Positions 45,127-54,005 of a DNA stretch of 64,000 nucleotides are shown one piece after another. Origin of the DNA: Methanohalophilus halophilus (GTDB lineage Archaea; Halobacteriota; Methanosarcinia; Methanosarcinales; Methanosarcinaceae); assembly GCF_001889405.1 (NCBI RefSeq), contig NZ_CP017921.1:1440057-1504056 (forward strand). The letters run 5' to 3'. A program made the position numbers and the translations under genes. The notes beneath the pieces were generated by a model, which was given only the letters and a program-made list of their open reading frames with translations, searched no databases and was not told the origin of the DNA. Every line of letters begins with the position of its first letter. Positions within the stretch are counted from its first letter, which is position 1.

Positions 45127-46190
45127 GCTTTTATCTCTTCAGGTATCGGTATCATGCCATATTCGGTTTTAAGTACCGGAATTTCTTCTCCCTCTCTGGC
45201 AGTCAGGAAGAAGGGTTTCTTGAGAGTCACTGTCTGGTAGTTTGTGGGATCAAGTATCATTATGGCATTATCTTCAATTGCCACCAGCACAGCCCGTTTT
45301 GCATCTGCAAATGTTCCCAGGAACTCGGCCTTTTCGATATCTTCTATGGATGCGATAACTTTTTTGCCGGTTTGCAGGTCTATGCATTTGGCTTTTTTAT
45401 CACAATTTTTTATTTGCAACACCTGATTATTAAAATAAAGGATATCCCCGGGAACATACTTTGGCAGGCGTACCGCATATGATACACGATAGAGCTCCTT
45501 GCCATCCCGCTGGCTGAACAGGGACGGGGATTCCTGATGCTCTCCTCCAAGTTTGGATGTTATAATTTTACAGATCTGCCTGCAGGCACCGGATGAGCCG
45601 ATATAGTAATCTGTTCCTTCCTTTGATGAAGACATGTTTGAAATAAAAGCCAGCCTGTCCCCTTTTTTCTCCATCCTGCTCAGGGCATCACGGACCAGGT
45701 GGTCACATTTTTTCTTTTCATCATCCGTAGGGTTCCTGTTACTTGCCCTAAGCTGGATGATTCCTTCATAGTAACCGGCAGCTATTCTGCTGCATGCATC
45801 ACAGACACCACGTTGGACACGGACCTCAGTTGTAAGTTTTTCTTCCAAAGGCATGCCGTAGATTTCTGCCTGAATATAAACATTAACAATATACTGGTAG
45901 GGAGTCAGTTTTTGAGGTTCAAATCCAAGTTCAATTATGTCTGCATTTTCATGAAGCAACAATTCGCTTTCAACTTTCTCGAGTACTGTATTTGTATCGT
46001 GTTTTGTATCTGTCCACTGGCCTCTTTCGTATTTGGAGCCACATCTGGCACAGATCTGGGTGCTTATGACCGGATCTAATTCGGCAAGTTTAAACTGCTT
46101 GAAAAAGCAATTCTTGCACACATTTTCATAAAGATTGTGAGTAGTATTGCCACATTTAGGGCATATGAGTTCTTTCATTAGACGCTGCAT
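45123..46190 (-). CDS. nmd3: NMD3-family 50S export/maturation factor homologue
   Basis: 355 residues. CxxC pairs in the N-terminal half (CPKCG, CKNC, CARCG, CDAC) build the two treble-clef zinc sites; the IQLRASNRNPTDDEKK segment and the eL22-like and OB-like C-terminal parts (PGDILYFNNQVLQIKNCDKKAKCIDLQTGKKV) follow. Eukaryotic NMD3 takes the 60S subunit out of the nucleus; the archaeal one should act in late 50S assembly. There is no ribosome binding site. TATA-like runs near 46205-46228 suggest a leaderless or very short-leader mRNA. ATG 46178 is another possible start. Confidence 0.93.
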   Translation of the reverse strand: MQRLMKELICPKCGNTTHNLYENVCKNCFFKQFKLAELDPVISTQICARCGSKYERGQWTDTKHDTNTVLEKVESELLLHENADIIELGFEPQKLTPYQYIVNVYIQAEIYGMPLEEKLTTEVRVQRGVCDACSRIAAGYYEGIIQLRASNRNPTDDEKKKCDHLVRDALSRMEKKGDRLAFISNMSSSKEGTDYYIGSSGACRQICKIITSKLGGEHQESPSLFSQRDGKELYRVSYAVRLPKYVPGDILYFNNQVLQIKNCDKKAKCIDLQTGKKVIASIEDIEKAEFLGTFADAKRAVLVAIEDNAIMILDPTNYQTVTLKKPFFLTAREGEEIPVLKTEYGMIPIPEEIKA

Positions 46191-46495
46191 TTGATGTTGT
46201 GTTGTATATTAGTCTTTTGGATATATTGTTGAGATTTCTGTTTCAATATAACCTTCGATCATCCTATTTTTATATTAATTGCTTTAAGGATAGTCTCTTT
46301 TTCTTATAAAGGACAATCTATGTTACCCATGTGGATTACATATGTTATCCTAAAACTTTTTTTTATATACTATGAATATACTCGAGATAACAAGTGTATT
46401 TGATTTGTCAACGGGTAAAGTGAATTAATTATTGGCTATATAAGCCCTAAAAACTTGAACAAATTTCACTGCCCGATAATGGTGGTTGTATATCA
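46191..46495. promoter_or_regulatory. Control region upstream of the DUF2162-ExbB-CobN cluster
   Basis: 305 bases between divergent genes. ATGTTACCC (46320-46328) and its near-inverse GGATTACAT (46333-46341) form an imperfect 22-bp dyad, and a third copy, ATGTTATCC, follows at 46342-46350. Two TATA-like boxes lie downstream: TTTTATATAC around 46361-46370 and CTATATAA at 46435-46442. GGTGG near 46481-46485 is the ribosome binding site of the first gene. The repeated ATGTNAYCC half-site looks like an operator. Confidence 0.5.
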
Positions 46496-47173
46496 ATGAG
46501 TGCAGTATATTTAACAGTCATAGGAATTCTGCTGGCAATAGCTATATTTGCAGTTAAGGCCGGAGTGGGATGTGGATGTTCGACTATCAATCGCAGGCAG
46601 TTATTTGCCATTGCAGGGATGTATTTTGTATTGTCCGTAATCATAGGCTTGATTCTTAATTACATCGACATATCCTATCTGCTGAATGCTTCCCAGGTTG
46701 GAATGGGAATGCATGTGTTAATGGCTCTCTTGCTTCTGGGTGTAGGTATCTATACTTCCAAAAAATGGAATTGTGGGGTGGATGTATCCCATAAGACTTT
46801 CCTTGTGATCTCCCTGCCCTGCCCCGTATGCCTTGCAGCTCTTTTCATGTCAATCATGCTGCTTTCCAATACCGTTGAGATCAGCAGTGCACTTCTGGGA
46901 CTTGGGGTTGGTGTCACCTTTTTCTTTTCCATCATTTCCTCTTCCCTGATTGTCAGGAGGCTTAAAAAGGATCCAACAACCCTGGGCAATGCCATGACGT
47001 TTTTGGGCCTGTTCTACTTGATGGGTGCAGTAATCGCCCCTGCCTACATGCACGCAAAACAAATGGGTCTTCCGACTTTCAGCGGACCCGAATTTGATAT
47101 AATACCCTTCATCGGCTTTGCAATTCTCATAACGGCTGGCTTTGCACTTAATCGTATCAAAACCCAGTATTAA
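46496..47173 (+). CDS. DUF2162 predicted membrane transporter
   Basis: 225 residues with six membrane segments (about 4-24, 35-55, 70-90, 100-122, 130-150 and 160-225 with two). Cysteines in VGCGCSTI and LPCPVCLAALF lie at helix edges and could bind a metal. The family is known only from genomes, mostly methanogens, and is usually called a predicted transporter. It opens the cluster that continues with ExbB/TolQ, DUF2149 and two CobN proteins; the gap to the next gene is 21 bases. Confidence 0.85.
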   Translation: MSAVYLTVIGILLAIAIFAVKAGVGCGCSTINRRQLFAIAGMYFVLSVIIGLILNYIDISYLLNASQVGMGMHVLMALLLLGVGIYTSKKWNCGVDVSHKTFLVISLPCPVCLAALFMSIMLLSNTVEISSALLGLGVGVTFFFSIISSSLIVRRLKKDPTTLGNAMTFLGLFYLMGAVIAPAYMHAKQMGLPTFSGPEFDIIPFIGFAILITAGFALNRIKTQY

Positions 47174-47194
47174 TTAAAGGAGTGATAATAAAAA

Positions 47195-47818
47195 ATGGCA
47201 ATAGATTCTTCTTTGTTCCAGATAATGTATACAGTTTCTTCGTCACTATTGTATCCTGTAATAATATTGCTTTTGTTAGCAGTGGTATCATCTCTGGCTT
47301 TGATTGGTGAGTTCATTTCCGAATATTCCAAGAGGCATCGCAATGTTACACAACTTGAGAATATAGGTAAATGGGTACAGGATTCCGTTAAATCCTCGGA
47401 TTTTGATTCTGCCGCTACACATCTGGGTGAGCTGAAGCAAAATTCCCTTGTCATGTCATTTGCCCGGGATGCTGCCGCCCATCTTGGCAGCAGCGCTGCT
47501 ACTTCTATTGACTGGCTTTCCGAGGAGTATGAGGTGCGAATGACCAAGAACCTGGAGTATACCAAGATCCTTTCCACGGTTGCTCCGATGATAGGCCTGA
47601 TGGGAACGCTTATTCCCCTCGGTCCGGCTTTGATAGGACTTGCGGAAGGTAATATCCTGCAGCTTGCACATAACCTGATGGTTGCTTTTGCTACCACAGT
47701 TCTGGGTCTGTTTGCCGGAATCGTAGGATATGTCCTGACCGTGGTACGTAAAAGATGGTACTGGCAGGATATGGCTGATATCAATTATCTGCTTGAGTGC
47801 ATGGAGGGTGAGGAATGA
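47195..47818 (+). CDS. MotA/TolQ/ExbB proton channel family protein
   Basis: 207 residues, three membrane segments. The first is at about 10-35; the second and third form LSTVAPMIGLMGTLIPLGPALIGLAEGN and LMVAFATTVLGLFAGIVGYVLTVVRKRW, the ExbB/TolQ signature. The cytoplasmic loop between TM1 and TM2 (about 40-125) has the usual large size. ExbB pentamers with an ExbD dimer use the ion gradient to do work on partner proteins. AAGGAGTGATAA precedes the ATG. It overlaps the DUF2149 gene by four bases. Confidence 0.93.
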   Translation: MAIDSSLFQIMYTVSSSLLYPVIILLLLAVVSSLALIGEFISEYSKRHRNVTQLENIGKWVQDSVKSSDFDSAATHLGELKQNSLVMSFARDAAAHLGSSAATSIDWLSEEYEVRMTKNLEYTKILSTVAPMIGLMGTLIPLGPALIGLAEGNILQLAHNLMVAFATTVLGLFAGIVGYVLTVVRKRWYWQDMADINYLLECMEGEE

Positions 47819-48174
47819 AAAAACGAAAATACAGGCGAAGCGGTCTGCTTTATGAAGGGGATGAGCAGAATCCCCTAACTGGTGTGGCCAACCTTTTCGA
47901 CATAGCCATGGTCTTCTCCGTGGCCCTGCTGGTGGCCCTGGTAATGTCTTTCCAGTTGCCGGAATTGTTGTCTCCAACGGATGACGTGACCATTGTAAAG
48001 AATCCGGGGGAGGAAAACATGAAGATCATCGTCAAGGAAGGTCAGGACATCGAAGTACTGAACATGACCGAACAAATCGGAGGCGGGTCAGGTGAAGCGC
48101 TGGGTACAGCCTACCAGCTGGCAGATGGACGGGTTGTGTACGTTCCCGAGGGTAAAAATGAATCGGGAGGATAA
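47815..48174 (+). CDS. DUF2149 protein, ExbD/TolR-like in form
   Basis: 119 residues. A basic cytoplasmic N-terminus (KKRKYRRSG), the phrase NPLTGVANLFDIAMVFSVALLVALVMSF with one membrane helix from about residue 28, then an outside domain of about 70 residues with VTIVKNPGEENMKIIVKEGQDIEVLNM. Asp29 at the start of the helix matches in position the proton-carrying Asp of ExbD and TolR, and the gene follows an ExbB-like gene with a four-base overlap. The ExbD role is my inference from topology and context; by sequence it is DUF2149. Confidence 0.8.
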   Translation: MKKRKYRRSGLLYEGDEQNPLTGVANLFDIAMVFSVALLVALVMSFQLPELLSPTDDVTIVKNPGEENMKIIVKEGQDIEVLNMTEQIGGGSGEALGTAYQLADGRVVYVPEGKNESGG

Positions 48175-48264
48175 CCCGTTTTATTTTTTGTTATATAAAA
48201 ACAAGTTTATTGATTATATGTAAGGAGAAATTGTAGATAACATTCAGTTGAAAATATTGTGGTG
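48175..48264 (+). promoter_or_regulatory. Gap before cobN-like gene 1
   Basis: After the DUF2149 stop come a T-rich run (48178-48189) and TATA-like TTATATAAAAA (48190-48200), with a second weak one at 48212-48222. The first giant gene may therefore have its own promoter besides readthrough from the upstream genes. Confidence 0.4.
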
Positions 48265-48333
48265 ACATCCCGACCTGTGGGCTGGCGGGCTTTGGGTCGG
48301 GATGTGCTGCATACTATCGAGGCGATAATATGC
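48265..48333 (+). promoter_or_regulatory. Structured 5' leader of cobN-like gene 1
   Basis: A perfect 11-bp stem, ACATCCCGACC (48265-48275) with GGTCGGGATGT (48295-48305), closes a 19-base loop. Three bases later a second hairpin (48309-48333) has GCATA pairing with TATGC, which contains the start codon, and TATCG pairing with CGATA around the loop AGG, which is the core of the Shine-Dalgarno GAGGCGAT. The site of initiation is thus closed in a small stem. The same layout occurs before the second gene. The pair is a candidate riboswitch or protein-bound leader. Confidence 0.6.
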
Positions 48334-51300
48334 GATTTGGAAAAGTGTGTTTATTAGTTTTAAGTGTATTGATTATGCTGGCAGTGGCAATGCCGGCGGT
48401 ATCGGCAAATGAACAAGTAACAAAGGTCACCTACATTTCCTACAGTGCAAATGATGCCCTTCAGACAGCCAGTGAGACCAATGATCACAGTGATCTGATT
48501 GAGTATACCTTCATCGATTATTCTGATTCAGGTATAAGCCAGGAAATGATAAATGCCTCAGAAAGTGGTTTCCTTGAAACCCAGGATGTTATTGTTTGTC
48601 AGGGTATATATGATGCTTTCACTGATAACACTACAGTGAACACCACTCTCAAATCAGCGCATGACAAGGGTACTGCCATCTACAGCATAGACCCTATGGG
48701 AGCCTATACCCCTCCATCCTACTTCGATTATCATTCTGATGGTACTACCAGTGACCCGGTTGCCACCTATTACAACAATATGGGAACTGAAGGTGAAGGT
48801 CTGGAAAATGCGGAAAACCTGCTGACCTATCTCACAATGAAGTCAAAGGTCACCTACATTTCCTACAGTGCAAATGATGCCCTTCAGACAGCCAGTGAGA
48901 CCAATGATCACAGTGATCTGATTGAGTATACCTTCATCGATTATTCTGATTCAGGTATAAGCCAGGAAATGATAAATGCCTCAGAGAGTGGTTTCCTTGA
49001 AACCCAGGATGTTATTGTTTGTCAGGGCATATATGATGCTTTCACTGATAACACTACCGTGAACGCCACTCTCAAATCAGCGCATGACAAGGGTACTGCC
49101 ATCTACAGCATAGACCCTATGGGAGCCTATACCCCTCCATCCTACTTCGATTATCATTCTGATGGTACTACCAGCGACCCGGTTGCCACCTATTACAACA
49201 ATATGGGAACTGAAGGTGAAGGTCTGGAAAATGCGGAAAACCTGCTGACTTATCTTGCAACCGAATCACCCAAACTGGTGGAAAATGCTCTGAATAACGC
49301 AAAAGTAGACAGCAGTAAATACCTGTTTGTCCTGGGTACCGAGTTTAATGAGAATGCCCTGAACAATGCTACACTGGATGCCAACATATCCTCCGAATTG
49401 GACATAACCGTTTTCACCAGGGACAATCCTGCACCCGAAGACTTCGATTTCTCCGAATACGGAGTGATCTTCATCGAGTCACAGAATGAGTCCGTGATTA
49501 ATAATTGGACTTCCAGTATAAAATCTGCCAAAGCAGGCGGCGCAATGGTTATGGGTTACAATCTTTCATCCAATATCACCGTGCCCAATGTTGACTTGTA
49601 TTCGGATGAATATACAGACATCGAGAGATATTGGATACAGGGCGAGAATGCCAACATGCAATCCATGCTCAGGTTTATGGGGCAGGAATTCAGTGAGCTA
49701 TGGGCTGGTGAGACAGTCTCAGAACCTGAAATTATACATTCAGTAATTAATGTGACTTACATAATAAACTCCGATAACAGTATCTCCCATCTCAACAATG
49801 TCCTTTCAGAGAGGGCTGTAATAAACGATCGTTTCAATGTCACTGTTATGGACGGTGCAGAAGCGGCTGCAAATTTGACGGATGTTTCCGATCAGGATGT
49901 CATAATTCTTTATATGATAGGTGCCACACAGATTACGGAAATCAAGGATGTGCTGCTGGACGCCAAAGACAATGGTGCTCAGATAGGAATGTTTGGTATG
50001 GATGATGGTTATGGTATTGCCACCTTTGATATGACAAATCCACCTTACAGCTTTATGAAGGAGTATTTGTACAACAATGGTTACTCCAACATGGAACACT
50101 GGATACGGTCTGTAGGTTCCACTCTTGAAGGTGCCTATATTGCATATTCTGAAGCCTTCCAGCCATCTATACCTGACCATGGCATTTATCATCCAGATGC
50201 CTTCCCCCGAGTATTTGAAAACAGCAGTGAATATCTTGAATGGTATAAGGATTATGGATACAATGAATCCGCACCAACCGTTGGTATAATAGCCAGTTAC
50301 AATATTGAAAAGAATTCTCTTGCTTTCAATACGGAAGATCAGATAATCAGGAATCTGGAATCCAAGGGTTGCAATGTAATTTTTTCAACTTACAAGGTAA
50401 TTACAGACGACACATCTGAGTATTTTGTAAATAATGGTACGGTTCTCGTGGATTCCATGATATCGCTGAAAGGGTTTAATTTCCAATACAATGATCCCGC
50501 TATGGGAATCGAGTCCATGAATGAGTATAATGTTCCTGTAATAAAGGGATTACTCGACCGTTACCATACACCTGATGAATACAATGCAAGTGTGCATGGA
50601 TTGAGCACTTCATCCTTATCGTATCAGGTAACTATGCCGGAACTTGAGGGTTTGATTGATTACATATGGTTAGCAGGCAGGGTTCAGGATTCAGAAACCG
50701 GACAATATTACTACAAACCTCTGGATTCGCAGGTTGATTGGATTAGTGACCGTGCCATCTCCTGGGCAGAACTTGGCAACAAGGACAATTCGGATAAGAA
50801 GGTCAGCATCATCTATTACAACCACGAAGGTGGTAAGAATAACATTGGTGCCAGTTACCTGGATATAGCTTCCAGTTTCGAGGTGCTGCTTGATGAAATG
50901 AATACCAGTGGTTATGATACAGGCAATGGCAGTATTCCAAACAGCAGTGAGTTCATCGATCTGTTCATCGAGAGTAGGAATGTCGGTTCCTGGGCCCCGG
51001 GTGAGCTAGAAAAGGTTGTTGAATCAGGCAATGTCACGCTTGTCCCTGTGGACGAGTACATGGAATGGTATAACACCCTCCCACAATCCGTAAGGGATGA
51101 TGTTGAAGCCAGGTGGGGTGAAGCTCCGGGTGACATAATGGTGTACGATAATAAATTTGTCATACCCACAGTCCAGATGGGTAATATCAATTTCATACCC
51201 CAGCCCACCAGAGGAGACCTCTCGGATGAATCGGTGACCTATCATGACAAGGATCTTCCACCTACTCACCAGTATCTGGCCACATACTTCTGGATCAATC

Positions 51301-53837
51301 AGGACTATGATGCAGATGCAATGATCCATTTCGGAACCCATGGCACACAAGAATGGTTGCCGGGTAAGGAAGTGGGATTATGGCGCTATGATTATCCTTC
51401 CATAATGGTGGCTGATACTCCTGTAGTATACCCCTATATTATGGACAATGTGGGAGAAGGTACTCAGGCCAAACGCCGGGGTAATGCGGTTATCATAGAC
51501 CATTTGACCCCTCCGATAACAGATTCTGGTCTGTATGGGGAACTTGCCGAGATGCATGATAAGATTCATGAATATGAAGAGGCAGCAACTGCTAATGATA
51601 CTGTGAATATGGCTCTTTATCGCAACAGTACAATTGAAAAATATGAAAACCTTTCAATGGAGTACGATCTAGAAGTAACCTCGGAAGAAATGCGTTCCAT
51701 GAATGAAACGGAATTTGAGAACTTTGTCACAAATGACGTGCATAACTACCTTCATGAACTGCAGGGGACCCTTATGCCTCTTGGGCTCCATGTTTTTGGT
51801 GTTGCTCCGGATGATGAAAAACTTGTCTGTATGGTCAAATCCATGCTTCGCAGTGATTTCATCGATCACATAGTAAATGTCATTCCTCATGACACCGGGG
51901 ATGAAGAGGACTGGGAGAATACGTCCAATTACTACGCCAATGATTTGTTGAATGCCACCTTGATCGATGGTACAAATATATCGCAGGCCCAGATGGATGT
52001 TCTGGGCCTTACAGATTCCAACATTACGGCAGACCTGAATACGGCACTTAATTATTCTGCAGCTCTACAAAATACCACACGTGAAATCGACCAGGCACTC
52101 CGTGCTCTGGATGGAGGCTACATTGAAGCAGGGCCTGGAAATGATCCAATCAGGAATCCGGATGCAGTGCCTACGGGAAAGAACTTTTACAGTTTTGATC
52201 CGCGAGATGTTCCGGATGAAGAAACCGTTGAGTTGGGTGCCATACTTGCCAATCAAATGCTTGAACAGTATAAATCAACTCACAACGACACGTATCCCAA
52301 AAAAGTAACCTACGTCCTGTGGGCGGTTGAGACAATGCGTCATGAAGGCTTGATGGAGGCACAGATATATTCCCTTCTGGGTGTTGAACCGACCAGGACC
52401 TATGGACATGTAAGTGGTTTCAAGGTAATTCCGCAGGAGAATATGACTCATCCGAGAATAGATGTTGTAGTGACTCCTTCCGGTCTTTACAGGGATACTT
52501 TCCCGAACCATCTTCAGTTGATAGATGATGCAGTGCGTACCGTTGCAGCTCTTAATGAAACCAATGAAACCAATTATGTGAGATGGAATTCCCTGAAAAT
52601 GGAAGAGGCATTGCTTGAAGCAGGATATAATGAAAGCACTGCCCTCGCATTGTCCCGTTCAAGGATATTCAGCGAGTCGCCTGGAGCCTATGGAACAGGT
52701 TTGCCGGGGGCTGTGACTGCAAGTGATACCTGGGATAGTGAAGATGAACTGGCGGACCTCTATATTTCCCGTATGTCCAACATTTATGGGCAGGATGTAT
52801 GGGGAGACAGCTACCAAGATGTCTTCAGGATGAATCTCCAGGATGTGGAAGTTGCGATGCACAGTGATTCTTCCAACCTGTACGGAATAATTGATAACGA
52901 TGACTTTTATCAGTACCTTGGAGGGCTCAGTCTTGCAGTGAGATCCGTTAGTGGAGATAATCCTGAGATGTATGTTGCCGATTTCAAGAATGTGGATAAT
53001 CCGCAGGTAATCACTTATGAAGAGGCATACAGGAAGGATATCCGTTCAACACTTTTCAATCCCAAATTCATCTCCGGCATGATGGAATACGATTATGCAG
53101 GTGCCAGGGAATTCATGAACACTGTCGAGCATATCTGGGGGCTGGATGTAACAACACCTGATATGGTCACGGATTCAGACTGGGATGAGATCTATGATGT
53201 CTATGTGAAAGACAAATATGATCTGGGTGTTGACGACTTTATGAAATCAGGTGACAATGCTTACGCCTACCAGTCCACTCTTAAGAGGATGATAGAAGCC
53301 GAGCGGAAAGGTTACTGGAAAGCATCTGATGAGGTTCTCCAGAATCTGGTAAAGGAATATACTGAATCAGTTGTTGAGAACGGTGTGACCTGTTGTCACC
53401 ACACATGTGGTAACCCCACACTGGACGGATATGTTGAAGGCATGATGTCTGTTGCAGGTGTGAGTGCTGAAAGCCAGGAAGCCTACAAGAAGTTGATGGA
53501 TGAAGCCACCCAAAGTCCTGAATCATCTACTTCTTCAACCTCCACCAGCGGTGGTATCGGTAGCGCACAAATCGTGAATACTTCCACTACAGGCACTTCC
53601 TCCAATCAGACAACTTCCACCTCTGATGGTGGCTATGGTGAATCCGCACAGCAACCTACACCTGATTCTGCGGAATCCAGCAGTGATTATGTGGAAGGAT
53701 ATGAGATGACCAAGGAAAATCCCAGAAATGATAATTCCGGTGGCTCATCCTTCTCCGGTGCTGACATCGTGGGAACCGTACTGGTGCTTGCAGCAGTAGG
53801 TGCCATGTATATTGGTTTCAGGAGAAGACAGCTGTAA
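48330..53837 (+). CDS. cobN: Secreted, membrane-anchored CobN-family protein 1
   Basis: 1835 residues against about 1300 for cytoplasmic CobN. Signal peptide 1-26 (cut after AVSA), two near-identical 141-residue modules (about 32-172 and 173-313), two diverged relatives of them (to about 620), then the CobN/BchH-type core from about 645 (YNHEGGKNNIGASYLDI, ARWGEAPGDIM, HFGTHGTQEWLPGKE, AKRRGNAVIIDHL, SGLYRDTFPNHLQLID). TCCHHTCGNP sits near residue 1688, followed by a Ser/Thr/Gln-rich linker and a membrane helix with RRRQL at the end. The core therefore faces outside. CobN inserts Co or Mg into tetrapyrroles with ATP; with no ATP outside, this one more likely binds or exchanges metal or tetrapyrrole, perhaps driven by the ExbB/DUF2149 pair. 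Role is inferred. Confidence 0.88.
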   Translation: MRFGKVCLLVLSVLIMLAVAMPAVSANEQVTKVTYISYSANDALQTASETNDHSDLIEYTFIDYSDSGISQEMINASESGFLETQDVIVCQGIYDAFTDNTTVNTTLKSAHDKGTAIYSIDPMGAYTPPSYFDYHSDGTTSDPVATYYNNMGTEGEGLENAENLLTYLTMKSKVTYISYSANDALQTASETNDHSDLIEYTFIDYSDSGISQEMINASESGFLETQDVIVCQGIYDAFTDNTTVNATLKSAHDKGTAIYSIDPMGAYTPPSYFDYHSDGTTSDPVATYYNNMGTEGEGLENAENLLTYLATESPKLVENALNNAKVDSSKYLFVLGTEFNENALNNATLDANISSELDITVFTRDNPAPEDFDFSEYGVIFIESQNESVINNWTSSIKSAKAGGAMVMGYNLSSNITVPNVDLYSDEYTDIERYWIQGENANMQSMLRFMGQEFSELWAGETVSEPEIIHSVINVTYIINSDNSISHLNNVLSERAVINDRFNVTVMDGAEAAANLTDVSDQDVIILYMIGATQITEIKDVLLDAKDNGAQIGMFGMDDGYGIATFDMTNPPYSFMKEYLYNNGYSNMEHWIRSVGSTLEGAYIAYSEAFQPSIPDHGIYHPDAFPRVFENSSEYLEWYKDYGYNESAPTVGIIASYNIEKNSLAFNTEDQIIRNLESKGCNVIFSTYKVITDDTSEYFVNNGTVLVDSMISLKGFNFQYNDPAMGIESMNEYNVPVIKGLLDRYHTPDEYNASVHGLSTSSLSYQVTMPELEGLIDYIWLAGRVQDSETGQYYYKPLDSQVDWISDRAISWAELGNKDNSDKKVSIIYYNHEGGKNNIGASYLDIASSFEVLLDEMNTSGYDTGNGSIPNSSEFIDLFIESRNVGSWAPGELEKVVESGNVTLVPVDEYMEWYNTLPQSVRDDVEARWGEAPGDIMVYDNKFVIPTVQMGNINFIPQPTRGDLSDESVTYHDKDLPPTHQYLATYFWINQDYDADAMIHFGTHGTQEWLPGKEVGLWRYDYPSIMVADTPVVYPYIMDNVGEGTQAKRRGNAVIIDHLTPPITDSGLYGELAEMHDKIHEYEEAATANDTVNMALYRNSTIEKYENLSMEYDLEVTSEEMRSMNETEFENFVTNDVHNYLHELQGTLMPLGLHVFGVAPDDEKLVCMVKSMLRSDFIDHIVNVIPHDTGDEEDWENTSNYYANDLLNATLIDGTNISQAQMDVLGLTDSNITADLNTALNYSAALQNTTREIDQALRALDGGYIEAGPGNDPIRNPDAVPTGKNFYSFDPRDVPDEETVELGAILANQMLEQYKSTHNDTYPKKVTYVLWAVETMRHEGLMEAQIYSLLGVEPTRTYGHVSGFKVIPQENMTHPRIDVVVTPSGLYRDTFPNHLQLIDDAVRTVAALNETNETNYVRWNSLKMEEALLEAGYNESTALALSRSRIFSESPGAYGTGLPGAVTASDTWDSEDELADLYISRMSNIYGQDVWGDSYQDVFRMNLQDVEVAMHSDSSNLYGIIDNDDFYQYLGGLSLAVRSVSGDNPEMYVADFKNVDNPQVITYEEAYRKDIRSTLFNPKFISGMMEYDYAGAREFMNTVEHIWGLDVTTPDMVTDSDWDEIYDVYVKDKYDLGVDDFMKSGDNAYAYQSTLKRMIEAERKGYWKASDEVLQNLVKEYTESVVENGVTCCHHTCGNPTLDGYVEGMMSVAGVSAESQEAYKKLMDEATQSPESSTSSTSTSGGIGSAQIVNTSTTGTSSNQTTSTSDGGYGESAQQPTPDSAESSSDYVEGYEMTKENPRNDNSGGSSFSGADIVGTVLVLAAVGAMYIGFRRRQL
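48421..49254. repeat. Two-copy 423-bp tandem duplication in cobN-like gene 1
   Basis: Copy one (48421-48831) and copy two (48844-49254) are in frame, 423 bases apart, and nearly identical at the DNA level, including silent positions; I found only a few differences (for example near 48637/49060). This marks a recent duplication or ongoing conversion. Each encodes KVTYISYSANDALQTASETN through EGLENAENLLTYL. Confidence 0.9.
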
Positions 53838-53842
53838 GTTCT

Positions 53843-53875
53843 GAGCACCCTTTTCGGGTGCTCTTTTTCTTTATT
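53843..53875 (+). terminator. Strong hairpin terminator after cobN-like gene 1
   Basis: GAGCACCC (53843-53850), loop TTTTC, GGGTGCTC (53856-53863), then TTTTTCTTTATTT. It has the shape of a bacterial intrinsic terminator, six bases after the stop. It implies that gene 2 is transcribed from its own promoter. Confidence 0.8.
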
Positions 53876-53910
53876 TCATAAATATGGGATATGTTATGAA
53901 TCGAAGAACA

Positions 53911-54005
53911 ATTTAAATTTATCATGATAAAGTATATGTGCACATCCCGGTTCTGCGACCAAACAGGAAACCGGGATGTGGCATACTATCGAGGCGATAA
54001 TATGC
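53911..54005 (+). promoter_or_regulatory. Promoter and structured 5' leader of cobN-like gene 2
   Basis: TATA-like ATTTAAATTTA (53911-53921) predicts a transcript start near 53940. At that point begins a perfect 12-bp stem, CACATCCCGGTT (53941-53952) with AACCGGGATGTG (53969-53980), loop 16 bases. It is followed at once by a second hairpin (53981-54005) identical over 25 bases to that of gene 1, again with AGG in the loop and the ATG in the stem. Relative to gene 1 the top three pairs of the long stem change from A-T, C-G, C-G to G-C, T-A, T-A, all compensated. Confidence 0.6.

Noticed and set aside
48265-48333. Classical cobalamin riboswitch upstream of cobN
   Set aside because: The region is only about 70 bases and I see no B12 box or multi-helix core; the two hairpins do not fit that class.
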